A stretch of DNA of 47,334 nucleotides from Saccharibacter sp. EH611 (GCF_009834765.1 NZ_WVHP01000017.1:1-47334), one strand, 5' to 3'; shown: positions 13,476 through 20,838, numbered from the stretch's first letter. Numbers and translations are program-made. The notes: generated by a model not told the origin, from the letters alone.

Positions 13476-14423
13476 ATGACATCCCATACCGATTTGATTA
13501 ACACCATCAAAGCCATTCAAGAACGCAATGGCCTTTCTCAATCACAGATCAGCCGGGAAAGTGGTATTCCCAAAGGCACCTTGAACCAATTTTTGGCAGG
13601 CAAATATACCGGCGATAATGACAAGGTCGCCCTCAAAGCCCAACGTTGGGTCGATACGAACACGAACCGGCATCAGCTTCGCCAGAAACTGCGTCAAGCA
13701 CCTGATTTTGTCATGTTGCCCTCCTGCGAGCGCTGGATGAATGTCTTTGAATATGCACAGATTGCCCAAGATATTGGCGTGATTACGGGTGCCCCAGGCA
13801 CGTCTAAAACCATGACGGCTGAGTATTATTGTTCCATCAATAGCAATGCATGGCTGATCACGGCTGATAGTTCCCTCAAGACACCCCATGCGATCCTACG
13901 TGATATTGCTGAGACGGTTGATGCCCCGGTGAAAAATGGCTCTCGCCTGATGAGTGGGTTAATCAAAAGATTGCGCGGTACGCAGGGATTGCTGATTATT
14001 GACGAAGCCCAGCATCTGACAACGGCAGCGCTCGACCAGCTTCGAGCCCTCAATGATCGGGCTGGCATTGGCATTGCGTGGATCGGTAATGAACCCTTGC
14101 GTGGCCGTATTGAAGGTATGGGGCGTGAAGCCAGCTATGCTCAGATTTTTAGCCGCGTGGGCATGTGGAAAAATCGCAGAAAACCCACGAAGGGAGATCT
14201 GGACCATATGCTTTCTCAATGGGGCACTATGGAAAGCGATGTGAGTACGCTTCTACGGTGGATTGGAAGCCAAGAAGGTGGCTTGCGTGAACTCAATAAA
14301 ACCCTTCGTTTTGCTTGGTTTATTGCCAGTAATGACGGGCGTGACAGCTTGCGTATCAGCGATATTGAGATGGGATGGAATGAACGCCGCCCCCAGCCAC
14401 TCCCCAAACGCGCGGAGGGCTGA
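13476..14423 (+). CDS. Mu B-like AAA+ target-DNA activator
   Basis: A 315-aa ATPase. The N-terminal HTH (about residues 19-41, GLSQSQISRESGIPKGTLNQ) is a non-specific DNA contact as in MuB. Walker A is GAPGTSKT (105-112; Ser replaces the usual Gly before Lys), Walker B is LLIIDEAQH (172-180), and sensor 1 lies in GIAWIGNEPL. MuB coats target DNA and delivers it to the transposase. It sits 12 bp behind A with GGAGTGTTTTT before the ATG, the normal Mu arrangement. Confidence 0.95.
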   Translation: MTSHTDLINTIKAIQERNGLSQSQISRESGIPKGTLNQFLAGKYTGDNDKVALKAQRWVDTNTNRHQLRQKLRQAPDFVMLPSCERWMNVFEYAQIAQDIGVITGAPGTSKTMTAEYYCSINSNAWLITADSSLKTPHAILRDIAETVDAPVKNGSRLMSGLIKRLRGTQGLLIIDEAQHLTTAALDQLRALNDRAGIGIAWIGNEPLRGRIEGMGREASYAQIFSRVGMWKNRRKPTKGDLDHMLSQWGTMESDVSTLLRWIGSQEGGLRELNKTLRFAWFIASNDGRDSLRISDIEMGWNERRPQPLPKRAEG

Positions 14424-14427
14424 GACC

Positions 14428-14835
14428 ATGGATCAAACCGTGATGGAATGCCTTTCAAACGCGCTTGGGCCGTATGGCGATATGGACATTACGCGGAATG
14501 CGGTGGTGGCGTTTTTGGAAAAGCAACGGTCGCCTTACCAATATGCAGGCACGCTTCTCTATCGGCTTGAAGGAGTGACCCCGGCAGGGCAGCAGGACGC
14601 GTGGTTCCATGTTCTGATGCTGCATTTCCTTGACCAGCTCCCCTCCACGCAATCGCTCGGCTCAATCATCAAGGCGCTGAAAGAGGCTGCACCGACACCG
14701 ACCTATGCTGACCGCCTTGAGCAGCAGGCACGGCGCTGTTGGGTGCCGGGACGCAGACGCCGCCTGAAGGAACAGGCCCGCAAAGCGCGGCTGCATGAGC
14801 GCGTGCGCGGATCACGCCTGAGCCCAGCACAATGA
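14428..14835 (+). CDS. Hypothetical early protein, 135 aa
   Basis: The start is chosen at ATG 14428 because GGAGGGCTGAGACC precedes it; the frame is open further upstream inside B. The N-terminal 95 residues are helical (AVVAFLEKQRSPYQYAGTLL, WFHVLMLHFLDQLPSTQSLG), and the C-terminal 30 are strongly basic (RRRRLKEQARKARLHERVRG), suggesting nucleic acid binding. It lies in the semi-essential early region, where Mu has kil/gam-type genes, but no similarity to Gam was recognised. Confidence 0.65.
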   Translation: MDQTVMECLSNALGPYGDMDITRNAVVAFLEKQRSPYQYAGTLLYRLEGVTPAGQQDAWFHVLMLHFLDQLPSTQSLGSIIKALKEAAPTPTYADRLEQQARRCWVPGRRRRLKEQARKARLHERVRGSRLSPAQ

Positions 14836-14850
14836 GGGACTTTTTGACCG

Positions 14851-14882
14851 ACCGGCGCGTGCCCAAGGGGGCGCCGGTTTTT
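14851..14882 (+). terminator. Intrinsic terminator or attenuator
   Basis: A perfect 8-bp GC-rich stem ACCGGCGC/GCGCCGGT (14851-14858 and 14871-14878) with a 12-nt loop, followed directly by TTTTT. It lies 16 bp after the stop of the 135-aa gene and before the likely start of the DUF3164 gene. It probably attenuates early transcription. Confidence 0.7.
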
Positions 14883-14912
14883 GGACAGACCGAGATTTTT
14901 GGGAAACGGGAT

Positions 14913-15566
14913 ATGACGATGATGAACAAGCAAAGCCGGATGACAAAAGCCTTTGCAGAAGGGCGGATGATCCGCCGCATGAGTGGACAAGAAAGCCCTG
15001 TTGAAAACTTCAGGCCACGTGATGTGTTGATCCATGACTGGGTCTATGAGGGCGTTGAGCATGCTCGCTGCCTGCAAGAGATCATGATGGACGCCAAACG
15101 CCGCGCTTTTGAGGAGTTCGACCTGATGTGCGACCTGCTTATGGAGCATTACGGTGCGCGCATTGGCGGAACCCGTGGTGGCGCTGAGCTGGAAAGTATC
15201 GACAGGCTTTTGAAGGTGCAGATCACCACGACGGATCAAAAGACTGTCACGCCTGCTATTATCGCCGCTGAAGAGCTCGTGCGTGAAGTGATGGATGACC
15301 TCATGGATGGCGCGAGCGCTGACCTTCGCCAGATTGTTGACCGGGCCTTTTCACGCAACCGCCAAACGGGCCAAATCTCCACCGCACGGATTGTTAGCCT
15401 TGTGACGATGGAGATTGAGCATCCCAAATGGCCCGCCGCCCAAAGAGCGCTTCGAGAGGCCATCGACAATAGCGGGCAGCGCCGTTACATGCGCTTCTAC
15501 CAACGCGCAGAGGCCCGTGACCCGTGGCAGCTTATCGACCTCAACTATTCATCGTTGGAGGTGTGA
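14913..15566 (+). CDS. DUF3164 family protein of Mu-like phages
   Basis: A 217-aa protein matching the DUF3164 family of Mu-type early regions: long helices (AKRRAFEEFDLMCDLLMEHYGARIGG), then the diagnostic segment GQISTARIVSLVTMEIEHPKW and the end RRYMRFYQRAEARDPWQLIDL. The frame is open back to an ATG at 14832 that overlaps the previous stop. A terminator hairpin falls inside that extension, so I place the start at ATG 14913 (or 14922). Its biochemical role is unknown; conservation next to transposition genes suggests DNA metabolism. Confidence 0.8.
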   Translation: MTMMNKQSRMTKAFAEGRMIRRMSGQESPVENFRPRDVLIHDWVYEGVEHARCLQEIMMDAKRRAFEEFDLMCDLLMEHYGARIGGTRGGAELESIDRLLKVQITTTDQKTVTPAIIAAEELVREVMDDLMDGASADLRQIVDRAFSRNRQTGQISTARIVSLVTMEIEHPKWPAAQRALREAIDNSGQRRYMRFYQRAEARDPWQLIDLNYSSLEV

Positions 15567-15570
15567 GGTC

Positions 15571-15852
15571 ATGGGTGAATTTAGAGGACATTCCAAGCTG
15601 GATGCTGGATTTGAAAAACGGCTTGCCACCGTCAATCAATCCATCTCTGCCCAACTACAAGTTGCTCAAGCGGAGAAAAGAGGCACGGCGTTCTGCCGGG
15701 GTATCATCTCAGGAGCGCTATCCTATTTCGGCACGATAGAGATGGCTCTTTGCTCTGAAGACAACCACAAAGAAATTGTGCATCACATTCAAGAGATCCT
15801 GGTGAAGAACCCAGATATTGTCGCGTTGCGCAAGGAGCTATCCCATGACTGA
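15571..15852 (+). CDS. Hypothetical protein, 93 aa
   Basis: The start at ATG 15571 is preceded by GGAGGTGTGAGGTC. A helical protein (GTAFCRGIISGALSYFGTIE, HHIQEILVKNPDIVALRKEL). It resembles the next gene in length and in its C-terminal pattern (RG.(I/L)..., then a helix ending KNP.I..L), so the two may be diverged tandem duplicates. It overlaps the next gene by eight bases. Function unknown. Confidence 0.6.
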   Translation: MGEFRGHSKLDAGFEKRLATVNQSISAQLQVAQAEKRGTAFCRGIISGALSYFGTIEMALCSEDNHKEIVHHIQEILVKNPDIVALRKELSHD

Positions 15853-16126
15853 CGCTAAAAATAAGGCCAGCACTCTTGAGGAAATAGCTGCGAACTATCT
15901 GGATTTCTCCGTCATGATAACGCACGCCCAGTTGAGGGCTGCGACAAAGCTAAAGAAAAGCAAGCAATTCAAAGTCGGCATGCTTCGGGGAGCATTGAAC
16001 TGCCTTTGGCACACAATCCCCATGCATCATCCTGAAGTGTCGGAAGAAGACATCATAAAGATTGCGCAATTCGCCACAGATAATCTGTGTAAAAACCCTG
16101 CCATTAAAAAACTGATTGGAGGTTAG
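15845..16126 (+). CDS. Hypothetical protein, 93 aa (possible paralogue of upstream gene)
   Basis: The start at ATG 15845 has AAGGAG eight bases upstream. The protein is helical (TLEEIAANYLDFSVMITHAQ; VGMLRGALNCLWHTIPMHHP; KIAQFATDNLCKNPAIKKL). The second half can be aligned by eye with the preceding 93-aa protein around RGAL and KNP, at low identity. Function unknown. Confidence 0.6.
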   Translation: MTDAKNKASTLEEIAANYLDFSVMITHAQLRAATKLKKSKQFKVGMLRGALNCLWHTIPMHHPEVSEEDIIKIAQFATDNLCKNPAIKKLIGG

Positions 16127-16194
16127 TCATGACTATTCCCTCCAACACCGCCGTCACTTCCTAACACTCCCCAATAAAGCAGAGGATTTTTAAC

Positions 16195-16290
16195 ATGTCT
16201 CAACAGGCAGACAGGACAGCTATGTCCGAAACGACCGCTAGAAGACGCAAGACCGAGATTTACCGCTCAACCTATCGGGGAGAAAAATGA
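16195..16290 (+). CDS. Very small basic protein, 31 aa
   Basis: ATG 16195 has AGAGGA nine to ten bases upstream, and the TGA (16288-16290) overlaps the next gene's ATG. The peptide MSQQADRTAMSETTARRRKT followed by EIYRSTYRGEK is basic and probably unstructured. It is supported only by the ribosome site and the coupled stop/start. Confidence 0.4.
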   Translation: MSQQADRTAMSETTARRRKTEIYRSTYRGEK

Positions 16291-16580
16291 TGACTGAAGA
16301 AGAGATGAACGCTCATGCTGAAGATGTGGTCAAACGTGCCTTTTCTAGCTTGTGCGATTTGTTAGAGCATGCTCCCAGGTATGAGTTTATTCCCAATTTT
16401 ACGGACGGTTTTTTATTGGGCTGTGCGTATGGTCTCACAAGAGAACGCACGGAAACCTTCTTGGAAAACGGCGATATAACCCGGCAAGAAGCGCGCGCCC
16501 TCCACTGCAAGACAAGCCAAGTTCTCAAGAGGCAGAAAGAGAAGCTCCGTGACATGATGGAGAACAGCGATGACTGCTAA
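16287..16580 (+). CDS. Hypothetical protein, 97 aa
   Basis: ATG 16287 overlaps the previous stop, with GGGGAGA upstream. Acidic N-terminus (MMTEEEMNAHAEDVVKRAFS), a central Cys-containing helix (DGFLLGCAYGL) and a charged C-terminal helix (QVLKRQKEKLRDMMENSDDC). It ends 11 bases inside the gemA gene. No family recognised. Confidence 0.6.
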   Translation: MMTEEEMNAHAEDVVKRAFSSLCDLLEHAPRYEFIPNFTDGFLLGCAYGLTRERTETFLENGDITRQEARALHCKTSQVLKRQKEKLRDMMENSDDC

Positions 16581-16980
16581 TCGTCAGAAGCTGCTGGCTC
16601 AGCTTCATATTGCCAAGAAGGATATGGCGCTGGCTGATGAGAGCTACCGCGCTCTCCTCCACCGTGTGACAGGCAAAAGCTCGGCACGGGAGATGTCTGA
16701 TGCGCAGATTGGGCGTGTGTTGGCAGAGTTTTCTGCTCTTGGCTGGAAAAAGGGGCGGTTTAAGAAATACGCGGCCTCTGCCCACCCAGATGTGCGCAAG
16801 GTGTTCGCACTTTGGGGTAGTTTGAAAGACCATCTGGACTGCAAAGGATCACGGGCCGGGTTACGCCGTTTTGTTGAGAACATGGTGGGTGTTTCTGACC
16901 CGAACTTTTTAGACGGCAAGCAAACGCAGCAGGTTATTGAGGCGCTTAAGGCGATGCAGCGGCGTTATGGTGTGGGTTAA
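16570..16980 (+). CDS. gemA: GemA / Mu gp16 family regulatory protein (DUF1018)
   Basis: A 136-aa protein with the characteristic GemA/DUF1018 opening (LLAQLHIAKKDMALADESYR-ALLHRVTGKSSAREMSDAQ) and the closing helix around LDGKQTQQVIEALKAM. In Mu, GemA is an early gene product reported to alter host DNA gyrase/supercoiling and host gene expression. It is the last gene before a strong terminator and so closes the early operon. Confidence 0.9.
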   Translation: MTANRQKLLAQLHIAKKDMALADESYRALLHRVTGKSSAREMSDAQIGRVLAEFSALGWKKGRFKKYAASAHPDVRKVFALWGSLKDHLDCKGSRAGLRRFVENMVGVSDPNFLDGKQTQQVIEALKAMQRRYGVG

Positions 16981-17013
16981 AAGAATTTAGTCCTATCAGC
17001 GACACATAGCCGT

Positions 17014-17039
17014 AAGGCGGTCTTCGGGCCGCCTTTTTT
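17014..17039 (+). terminator. Rho-independent terminator after gemA
   Basis: The stem AAGGCGG/CCGCCTT (17014-17020 and 17029-17035 region) has a short loop containing TTCG and runs into TTTTTT. It is placed 33 bp after the gemA stop and separates the early operon from the accessory island. Confidence 0.85.
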
Positions 17040-17174
17040 GTTGGGTGTGATATGCTCTGACAAAATAAACGGCACTGGAAGAGAATCATGGAGCGGACGA
17101 TTGAGCTGAAGGCGGCTGATCCAAAACCAAGGGCCATACAAAGCAGCTTTGATGCGGCTGGATGATGAGGCGAA

Positions 17175-17825
17175 ATGACCAATAGCAAGTTCTTCACGAG
17201 GCGACTGATACTCAATGACAGGAAGACGCCGTCTGTTTGTTTGAGGGAGGAACAAAGAAGACTCCGTGAGCTTGGACCGCGTATTATAGACGCCATCCAG
17301 ACTGATTGTGCAGGTGAACTAAGAGGGTTGCTAAGGATGTTCGATGTGCATCTGTGGTGGCCCAAATTTGCAAAAGAGATCATCAAGTTAACAGACCCCA
17401 TATCCCTAGAGGTGAAAAATGAGTTTAGAAGACATTGGGTTGAGAAAGGCGGGCATATTCGGGATGTGTTGCGAGATGATATTCAGCTGATTGTTATCCT
17501 CGAAAAGATACTGCCAAGATATTGGGGGCCGTACCCTAGAACCCCCTTATACCGGGGAGAAAATGTAGAACGCCTTGAAAAAGGATTGTTGGGTTTAAAC
17601 TGGTCAAGTTCAGTTAATATTGCGCGGGAGTTTGCATCAGGCTTAAATGCGGATACACACAAAGGAGGCGTTCTTTTGAGGGTTTTCCCAGAAATGTCAT
17701 CAATTGTTAGCGGGCCTTATCCATATTTTTATACAGCCCGAAAAGAAGAGGAGTTTATTCTATCTCCTAAGTGCGCATCAAAACGCCTAGTCGAACTGGA
17801 ATATTTCCCCTGTGTCGGTTGTTAG
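17175..17825 (+). CDS. Putative ADP-ribosyltransferase (R-S-E type) accessory protein
   Basis: A 216-aa soluble protein. The C-terminal half carries the three marks of an R-S-E ADP-ribosyltransferase in order: LYRGE (R127), NWSSSVNIAREFA (S144-S146, like the S-T-S strand and following helix), and KEEEFIL (E191-x-E193). The N-terminal 115 residues are helical and unrecognised. ARTs transfer ADP-ribose from NAD to proteins or nucleic acids; phages use them to reprogramme or poison hosts or to resist competitors. It sits alone between a terminator and a convergent nuclease gene whose stop codon overlaps its own. Assigned from motifs only. Confidence 0.6.
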   Translation: MTNSKFFTRRLILNDRKTPSVCLREEQRRLRELGPRIIDAIQTDCAGELRGLLRMFDVHLWWPKFAKEIIKLTDPISLEVKNEFRRHWVEKGGHIRDVLRDDIQLIVILEKILPRYWGPYPRTPLYRGENVERLEKGLLGLNWSSSVNIAREFASGLNADTHKGGVLLRVFPEMSSIVSGPYPYFYTARKEEEFILSPKCASKRLVELEYFPCVGC

Positions 17826-18583
17826 TAATGAGAGCGCCTGACAACCTTCGGCCATCCCTCGACCACTAGAGGAATGATTTTTTCATATTCGCTCAACCCT
17901 GGCACTGGATCAAAACCTATGAGGTTTTGCAAAGACTCTAAGCTGATTTGATGGCATTGTGCGGGAGTGTCGTTGTTACACATAATCGCCGCTGATGTGT
18001 CATCCATCGCATCGTAAACGACTTTGAAAAGACCTGTGGGCACTGTGATTTTATCTGGTCCTATTGTCTCAGATAAGCTGGGGAGAATTGGCCCCGTAAT
18101 CACATAGAGCTCTCCATCATTTAGAGCCGCCTGTCGTGTATCCTGTTCAACTTGGTTCCATGGCCCAGAATTCATACTGGCATCTTGGGGAACAATATTA
18201 GAATAGAGATACGTCTGGTTTCGTGTTTGCCAATCTTGCATATCCCCTGATGGGACCATGTGCCCGCGCACATAGCCTGATGCTCGGTAATCCATTTTAC
18301 TAGAAGCATTATCTACCGAGAGCCTGTTATCAACAAAAAACTTTCCCCGCCCATGAAGAGATTGAGCCCGTGTTACGCTCTCATCGGTCAGATGTTCGGC
18401 AGCCCAAAGAGGCACTTTCAACGTGGTTGAGTAACCAACGGCATAGGCATCGTTACATAGAACGTACCCTACGCGTGGAACCTCGGCTTTTAGGAAAAAC
18501 TGCGGGCACTGCGTTGATGCACACGCTAATGAAGCTGATGCGTAGATCAGCCCCATTATGGCAATAAGCTTTTGTTGAAACAT
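17822..18583 (-). CDS. Secreted DNA/RNA non-specific endonuclease (NUC1 family)
   Basis: A 253-aa protein with a signal peptide (MFQQKLIAIMGLIYASASLA, cleavage near residue 20-23). The beta-beta-alpha-metal nuclease motif is YVRGHMVPSGDM (R106, G107, catalytic H108) with the Mg-ligand Asn in MNSGPWNQVE (N138). The family hydrolyses DNA and RNA without sequence preference, here in the periplasm or outside. As a leftward gene in a phage accessory island it may act as a moron that degrades incoming or environmental nucleic acid. Its stop overlaps the stop of the convergent ART-like gene. Confidence 0.9.
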   Translation of the reverse strand: MFQQKLIAIMGLIYASASLACASTQCPQFFLKAEVPRVGYVLCNDAYAVGYSTTLKVPLWAAEHLTDESVTRAQSLHGRGKFFVDNRLSVDNASSKMDYRASGYVRGHMVPSGDMQDWQTRNQTYLYSNIVPQDASMNSGPWNQVEQDTRQAALNDGELYVITGPILPSLSETIGPDKITVPTGLFKVVYDAMDDTSAAIMCNNDTPAQCHQISLESLQNLIGFDPVPGLSEYEKIIPLVVEGWPKVVRRSHY

Positions 18584-18649
18584 ATTCCCCTACCAAAAAG
18601 GGGAATGATGGCGGAATATAGGCTAATAAATGCCTAATGAAGAAAGGTA

Positions 18650-19228
18650 TTATAGAGGGGAATTACGGCCTATTCCGGCGTGATCTTCATCGCCATCGCG
18701 TTTCACATCAAACTCGATTTCTTCAACATTGACGCGATGAACTGTATGAGCACGAATGCGGGAACGGATTTTTCTGAGAGCCGCATTCACCTGCAATGCT
18801 TCATCTGGCATGGGGTAAACTGTGTCATATCTACGATGTGATGGGCTGCGGCAGATCATGTTGATGTGTTCGGCGTCATCATGCCAATCAGCCACATGGG
18901 ATCGTGACGCAATAATTCTCCAAGCACATGCGGAGGCTGGGTCGAATATGTAGGGTAACTCGTTGTTTTCTCCTGCACCCTGCCATAAATCATAACCAAC
19001 ATTTTGTTGGGCTAAATGGTCTCCAGCATAGGCATTTTGATATTCTTCAATGAATCGTTTTCTTTCTGGTGTACAGTCCCGTGGTTTGGATAGGTCATCA
19101 TCACATGGCAGAACATTGACCTCTGCTTCGTCGATAGCCTCTTCGTTAGTAAAGGGCTCCCCAGCATAAGCGTTAGTGGATACGGCAATCGTAGAACACA
19201 AGACCGCAAAAGCTATCTGTTTTTTCAT
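18650..19228 (-). CDS. Secreted protein with Sel1-like segment
   Basis: A 192-aa protein with a clear signal peptide (MKKQIAFAVLCSTIAVSTNA, cleavage after AYA at about residue 22). The central region (NAYAGDHLAQQNVGYDLWQG, then DPASACAWRIIASR) resembles one degenerate Sel1 repeat. Five cysteines in the mature part and a Glu/Asp/Arg-rich C-terminus. Probably periplasmic. It is cotranscribed leftward with the secreted nuclease and could be a partner or inhibitor, but nothing proves that. Confidence 0.6.
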   Translation of the reverse strand: MKKQIAFAVLCSTIAVSTNAYAGEPFTNEEAIDEAEVNVLPCDDDLSKPRDCTPERKRFIEEYQNAYAGDHLAQQNVGYDLWQGAGENNELPYIFDPASACAWRIIASRSHVADWHDDAEHINMICRSPSHRRYDTVYPMPDEALQVNAALRKIRSRIRAHTVHRVNVEEIEFDVKRDGDEDHAGIGRNSPL

Positions 19229-19252
19229 TAACTCATTCTCCTCATAATAGCG

Positions 19253-19564
19253 TTATTCGTTGCGGGCGCGAGAAGCGCGAGCCCCGGCTTTCAGGGCGTC
19301 TTTTTCGCACATTTCCGCCCCTTTCTTGGTATGACGATACCAGTGACTTCCAATCGGATGGTAGATCATAGATTTCGTGTTCAACCATACGCGGTTGCAC
19401 CCGTTTTCGGGGATGGTGTCAGGGCGAGCATCTGACGTGTTGTCTTGGGCAGACGGTGCTTCTGGTGACGGGGATTTGTGTAAGGCCTTACGGGCTGCGG
19501 CATTTCCCATCGGCAAGGCCAGGATAACCAGTCCAACCCGTAAAAGTCTTCCCCACCCTGTCAT
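19253..19564 (-). CDS. Secreted small Cys-containing protein
   Basis: A 103-aa protein with a signal peptide (MTGWGRLLRVGLVILALPMG, then NAAA). The mature C-terminal domain NGCNRVWLNTKSMIYHPIGS then HWYRHTKKGAEMCEKDALKA belongs to a recurrent secreted family (VWxNTxSxxYHxxGxxWYxxTKxGxxMxExDAxxAG) common in alphaproteobacteria, often attached to nucleases. Two cysteines could form a disulfide. Its position in a leftward group with a secreted NUC1 nuclease suggests a related job. Confidence 0.65.
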   Translation of the reverse strand: MTGWGRLLRVGLVILALPMGNAAARKALHKSPSPEAPSAQDNTSDARPDTIPENGCNRVWLNTKSMIYHPIGSHWYRHTKKGAEMCEKDALKAGARASRARNE

Positions 19565-19668
19565 GATGATCCCCTTCCTTTACAGGCTTATTCACGGGGG
19601 ATTTTAGGGAATTATGGTTTCTTTTCCATCTTTAAATGATGATTCTTATGGGGAATGTTTAGGCTGAT

Positions 19669-19887
19669 CTATTTCTCTTGGACTGCTTCGCTATCATCCA
19701 GCGCTTTTTGGAGCAGGCGGCGGACTGCTTCGGAGCGAGTCATATTATGAGCCGCTGCCCAACCTTCTATTCTTTGGATAAGGGCAGCGGGAACACGCCC
19801 TCCTAGCATTGGGTCTTTTCCTGTTGCGGGACGACCACGTCCTTTCTTTTTAGGATTAGCCTTTATTGACAGGTCGGAGGAAGTCAT
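19669..19887 (-). CDS. Ribbon-helix-helix (CopG-like) regulator
   Basis: A 72-aa protein starting at ATG 19885-19887; an upstream in-frame ATG would give 93 aa. A Lys/Arg linker (KKKGRGRPATGKD) is followed by a beta strand and two helices: LGGRVPAALIQRIEGWAAAH then NMTRSEAVRRLLQKAL, the RHH fold in which the strand reads DNA bases. It is a likely transcriptional regulator of the accessory island and is divergent from the second KilA-N gene. No toxin partner is adjacent, so it is not called an antitoxin. Confidence 0.75.
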   Translation of the reverse strand: MTSSDLSIKANPKKKGRGRPATGKDPMLGGRVPAALIQRIEGWAAAHNMTRSEAVRRLLQKALDDSEAVQEK

Positions 19888-19991
19888 CTTACAACGGTCT
19901 CGGACAAAATTAACGGCACCAGTCCAAACGGGATGAGAAGCGGCGGCCACCGCAACCCATCCCTTGCCATAACTGAAGATAGGTTTCAGAA

Positions 19992-20594
19992 ATGACCGAT
20001 AGTCATCATAGCATTCTTGTACTTAGAGGAATAGGCATTAAGCAGGACGAAGGAGGGCGTTTTTGCCTTAACGACCTGCACCATGCTTCTGGTGGAAACC
20101 CTGCAAAACGTCCCGGTGTTTGGAGAGAGAATATTCAAACAAAGGAGCTTATTGCTGCTGTAACCGATGCAGGAATTCCTGCATCGCCTATTTCGATCAA
20201 GCGTGGGGGTGTTTTACAAGGCACCTATGCTGTCCGTGAGTTAGTTTACGCCTATGCGATGTGGATCAGCCCGGCTTTTCATCTCGCCGTAATCCGCGCG
20301 TTTGATGCGTCGCAGCAGGAAAACGCGTCCCGGTCTATCCCTCAACAGGCCACACCCACCCCAGCACAGGCCCAACCGCCTATTCGTTTTCGCAGTATGG
20401 ATAGTGCGTTTCGGCAGATGATGAAGGTGGCACTTCTTTGTGGGGTGCCGCGACGCGTGGCGATGGAACGCGCGGCTGAGGCGGTGAAGCGGCATTGGGG
20501 TGTAAACCCTCTGCACGCTATGGGACTGACCGCTGAACCTTTGGCCGGTGATGGGCTTTTTGACCGTTTGGAGCGGGAGCGTGGCCATGAATGA
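19992..20594 (+). CDS. KilA-N domain protein (Mu-like phage copy)
   Basis: A 200-aa paralogue of the KilA-N protein at 3354: IKQDEGGRFCLNDLHHASGG, KRPGVW, then GTYAVRELVYAYAMWISPAF and HLAVIRAFDA. The DNA-binding KilA-N domain occupies residues 9-107; a Pro/Gln linker and a helical C-terminal domain follow. At codons 58-65, the same variable loop as in the first copy, lies a perfect 22-bp palindrome (20165-20186). It is transcribed ahead of the Mor-like activator and may regulate middle genes. It overlaps the 61-aa gene by eight bases. Confidence 0.9.
   Translation: MTDSHHSILVLRGIGIKQDEGGRFCLNDLHHASGGNPAKRPGVWRENIQTKELIAAVTDAGIPASPISIKRGGVLQGTYAVRELVYAYAMWISPAFHLAVIRAFDASQQENASRSIPQQATPTPAQAQPPIRFRSMDSAFRQMMKVALLCGVPRRVAMERAAEAVKRHWGVNPLHAMGLTAEPLAGDGLFDRLERERGHE
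20165..20186. repeat. Perfect 22-bp palindrome inside second KilA-N gene
   Basis: Arms CGATGC and GCATCG around AGGAATTCCT, fully palindromic. Arm sequence and 10-bp spacer length equal those of the dyad at 3535-3560, but here CGATGC begins on a third codon position (C GAT GC) and the spacer sequence is different. Confidence 0.9.
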
Positions 20595-20772
20595 TCTATC
20601 CCTTTGTGAAGCGCGTGGGTTGGTGGCCTTTATGATTGATGGGCTGACCTGCCAGCATGAGTTGGAGCTTGGCGAAGACGCCGTTTTTGGCTTGAACCTG
20701 ACCCTGCAAGCGGTGCATCGAACCTTGCAGCGCCTTGATGATGAGCAAGCAGCGGCGGCCTGTCGCTCTTAA
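20587..20772 (+). CDS. Hypothetical protein, 61 aa
   Basis: ATG 20587 overlaps the KilA-N stop. A small acidic helical protein (MNDLSLCEARGLVAFMIDGL; LNLTLQAVHRTLQRLDDEQ). It is followed by a terminator. No family recognised. Confidence 0.55.
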   Translation: MNDLSLCEARGLVAFMIDGLTCQHELELGEDAVFGLNLTLQAVHRTLQRLDDEQAAAACRS

Positions 20773-20800
20773 CCGGCATTGTCCCTGACGTTATTTTTGG

Positions 20801-20838
20801 AAAGCACATCTCTTTTTTTGGGGGTGTGCTTTTCTTTT
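20801..20838 (+). terminator. Rho-independent terminator before the Mor-like gene
   Basis: The stem AAAGCACA/TGTGCTTT (20801-20808 and 20825-20832) with a T/G-rich loop is followed by TTCTTTT. It stands 28 bp after the 61-aa gene and 27 bp before the preferred Mor start, so Mor needs read-through or a promoter inside this short region. Confidence 0.7.

Noticed and set aside
14428-16980. Mu Gam homologue in the early region
   Set aside because: None of the small early proteins shows the Gam helical pattern that I can recognise; left as unknowns.
17088-17165. 25-codon frame before the ART-like gene
   Set aside because: Weak ribosome site, no coupling to the next start and no recognisable feature; probably leader sequence.
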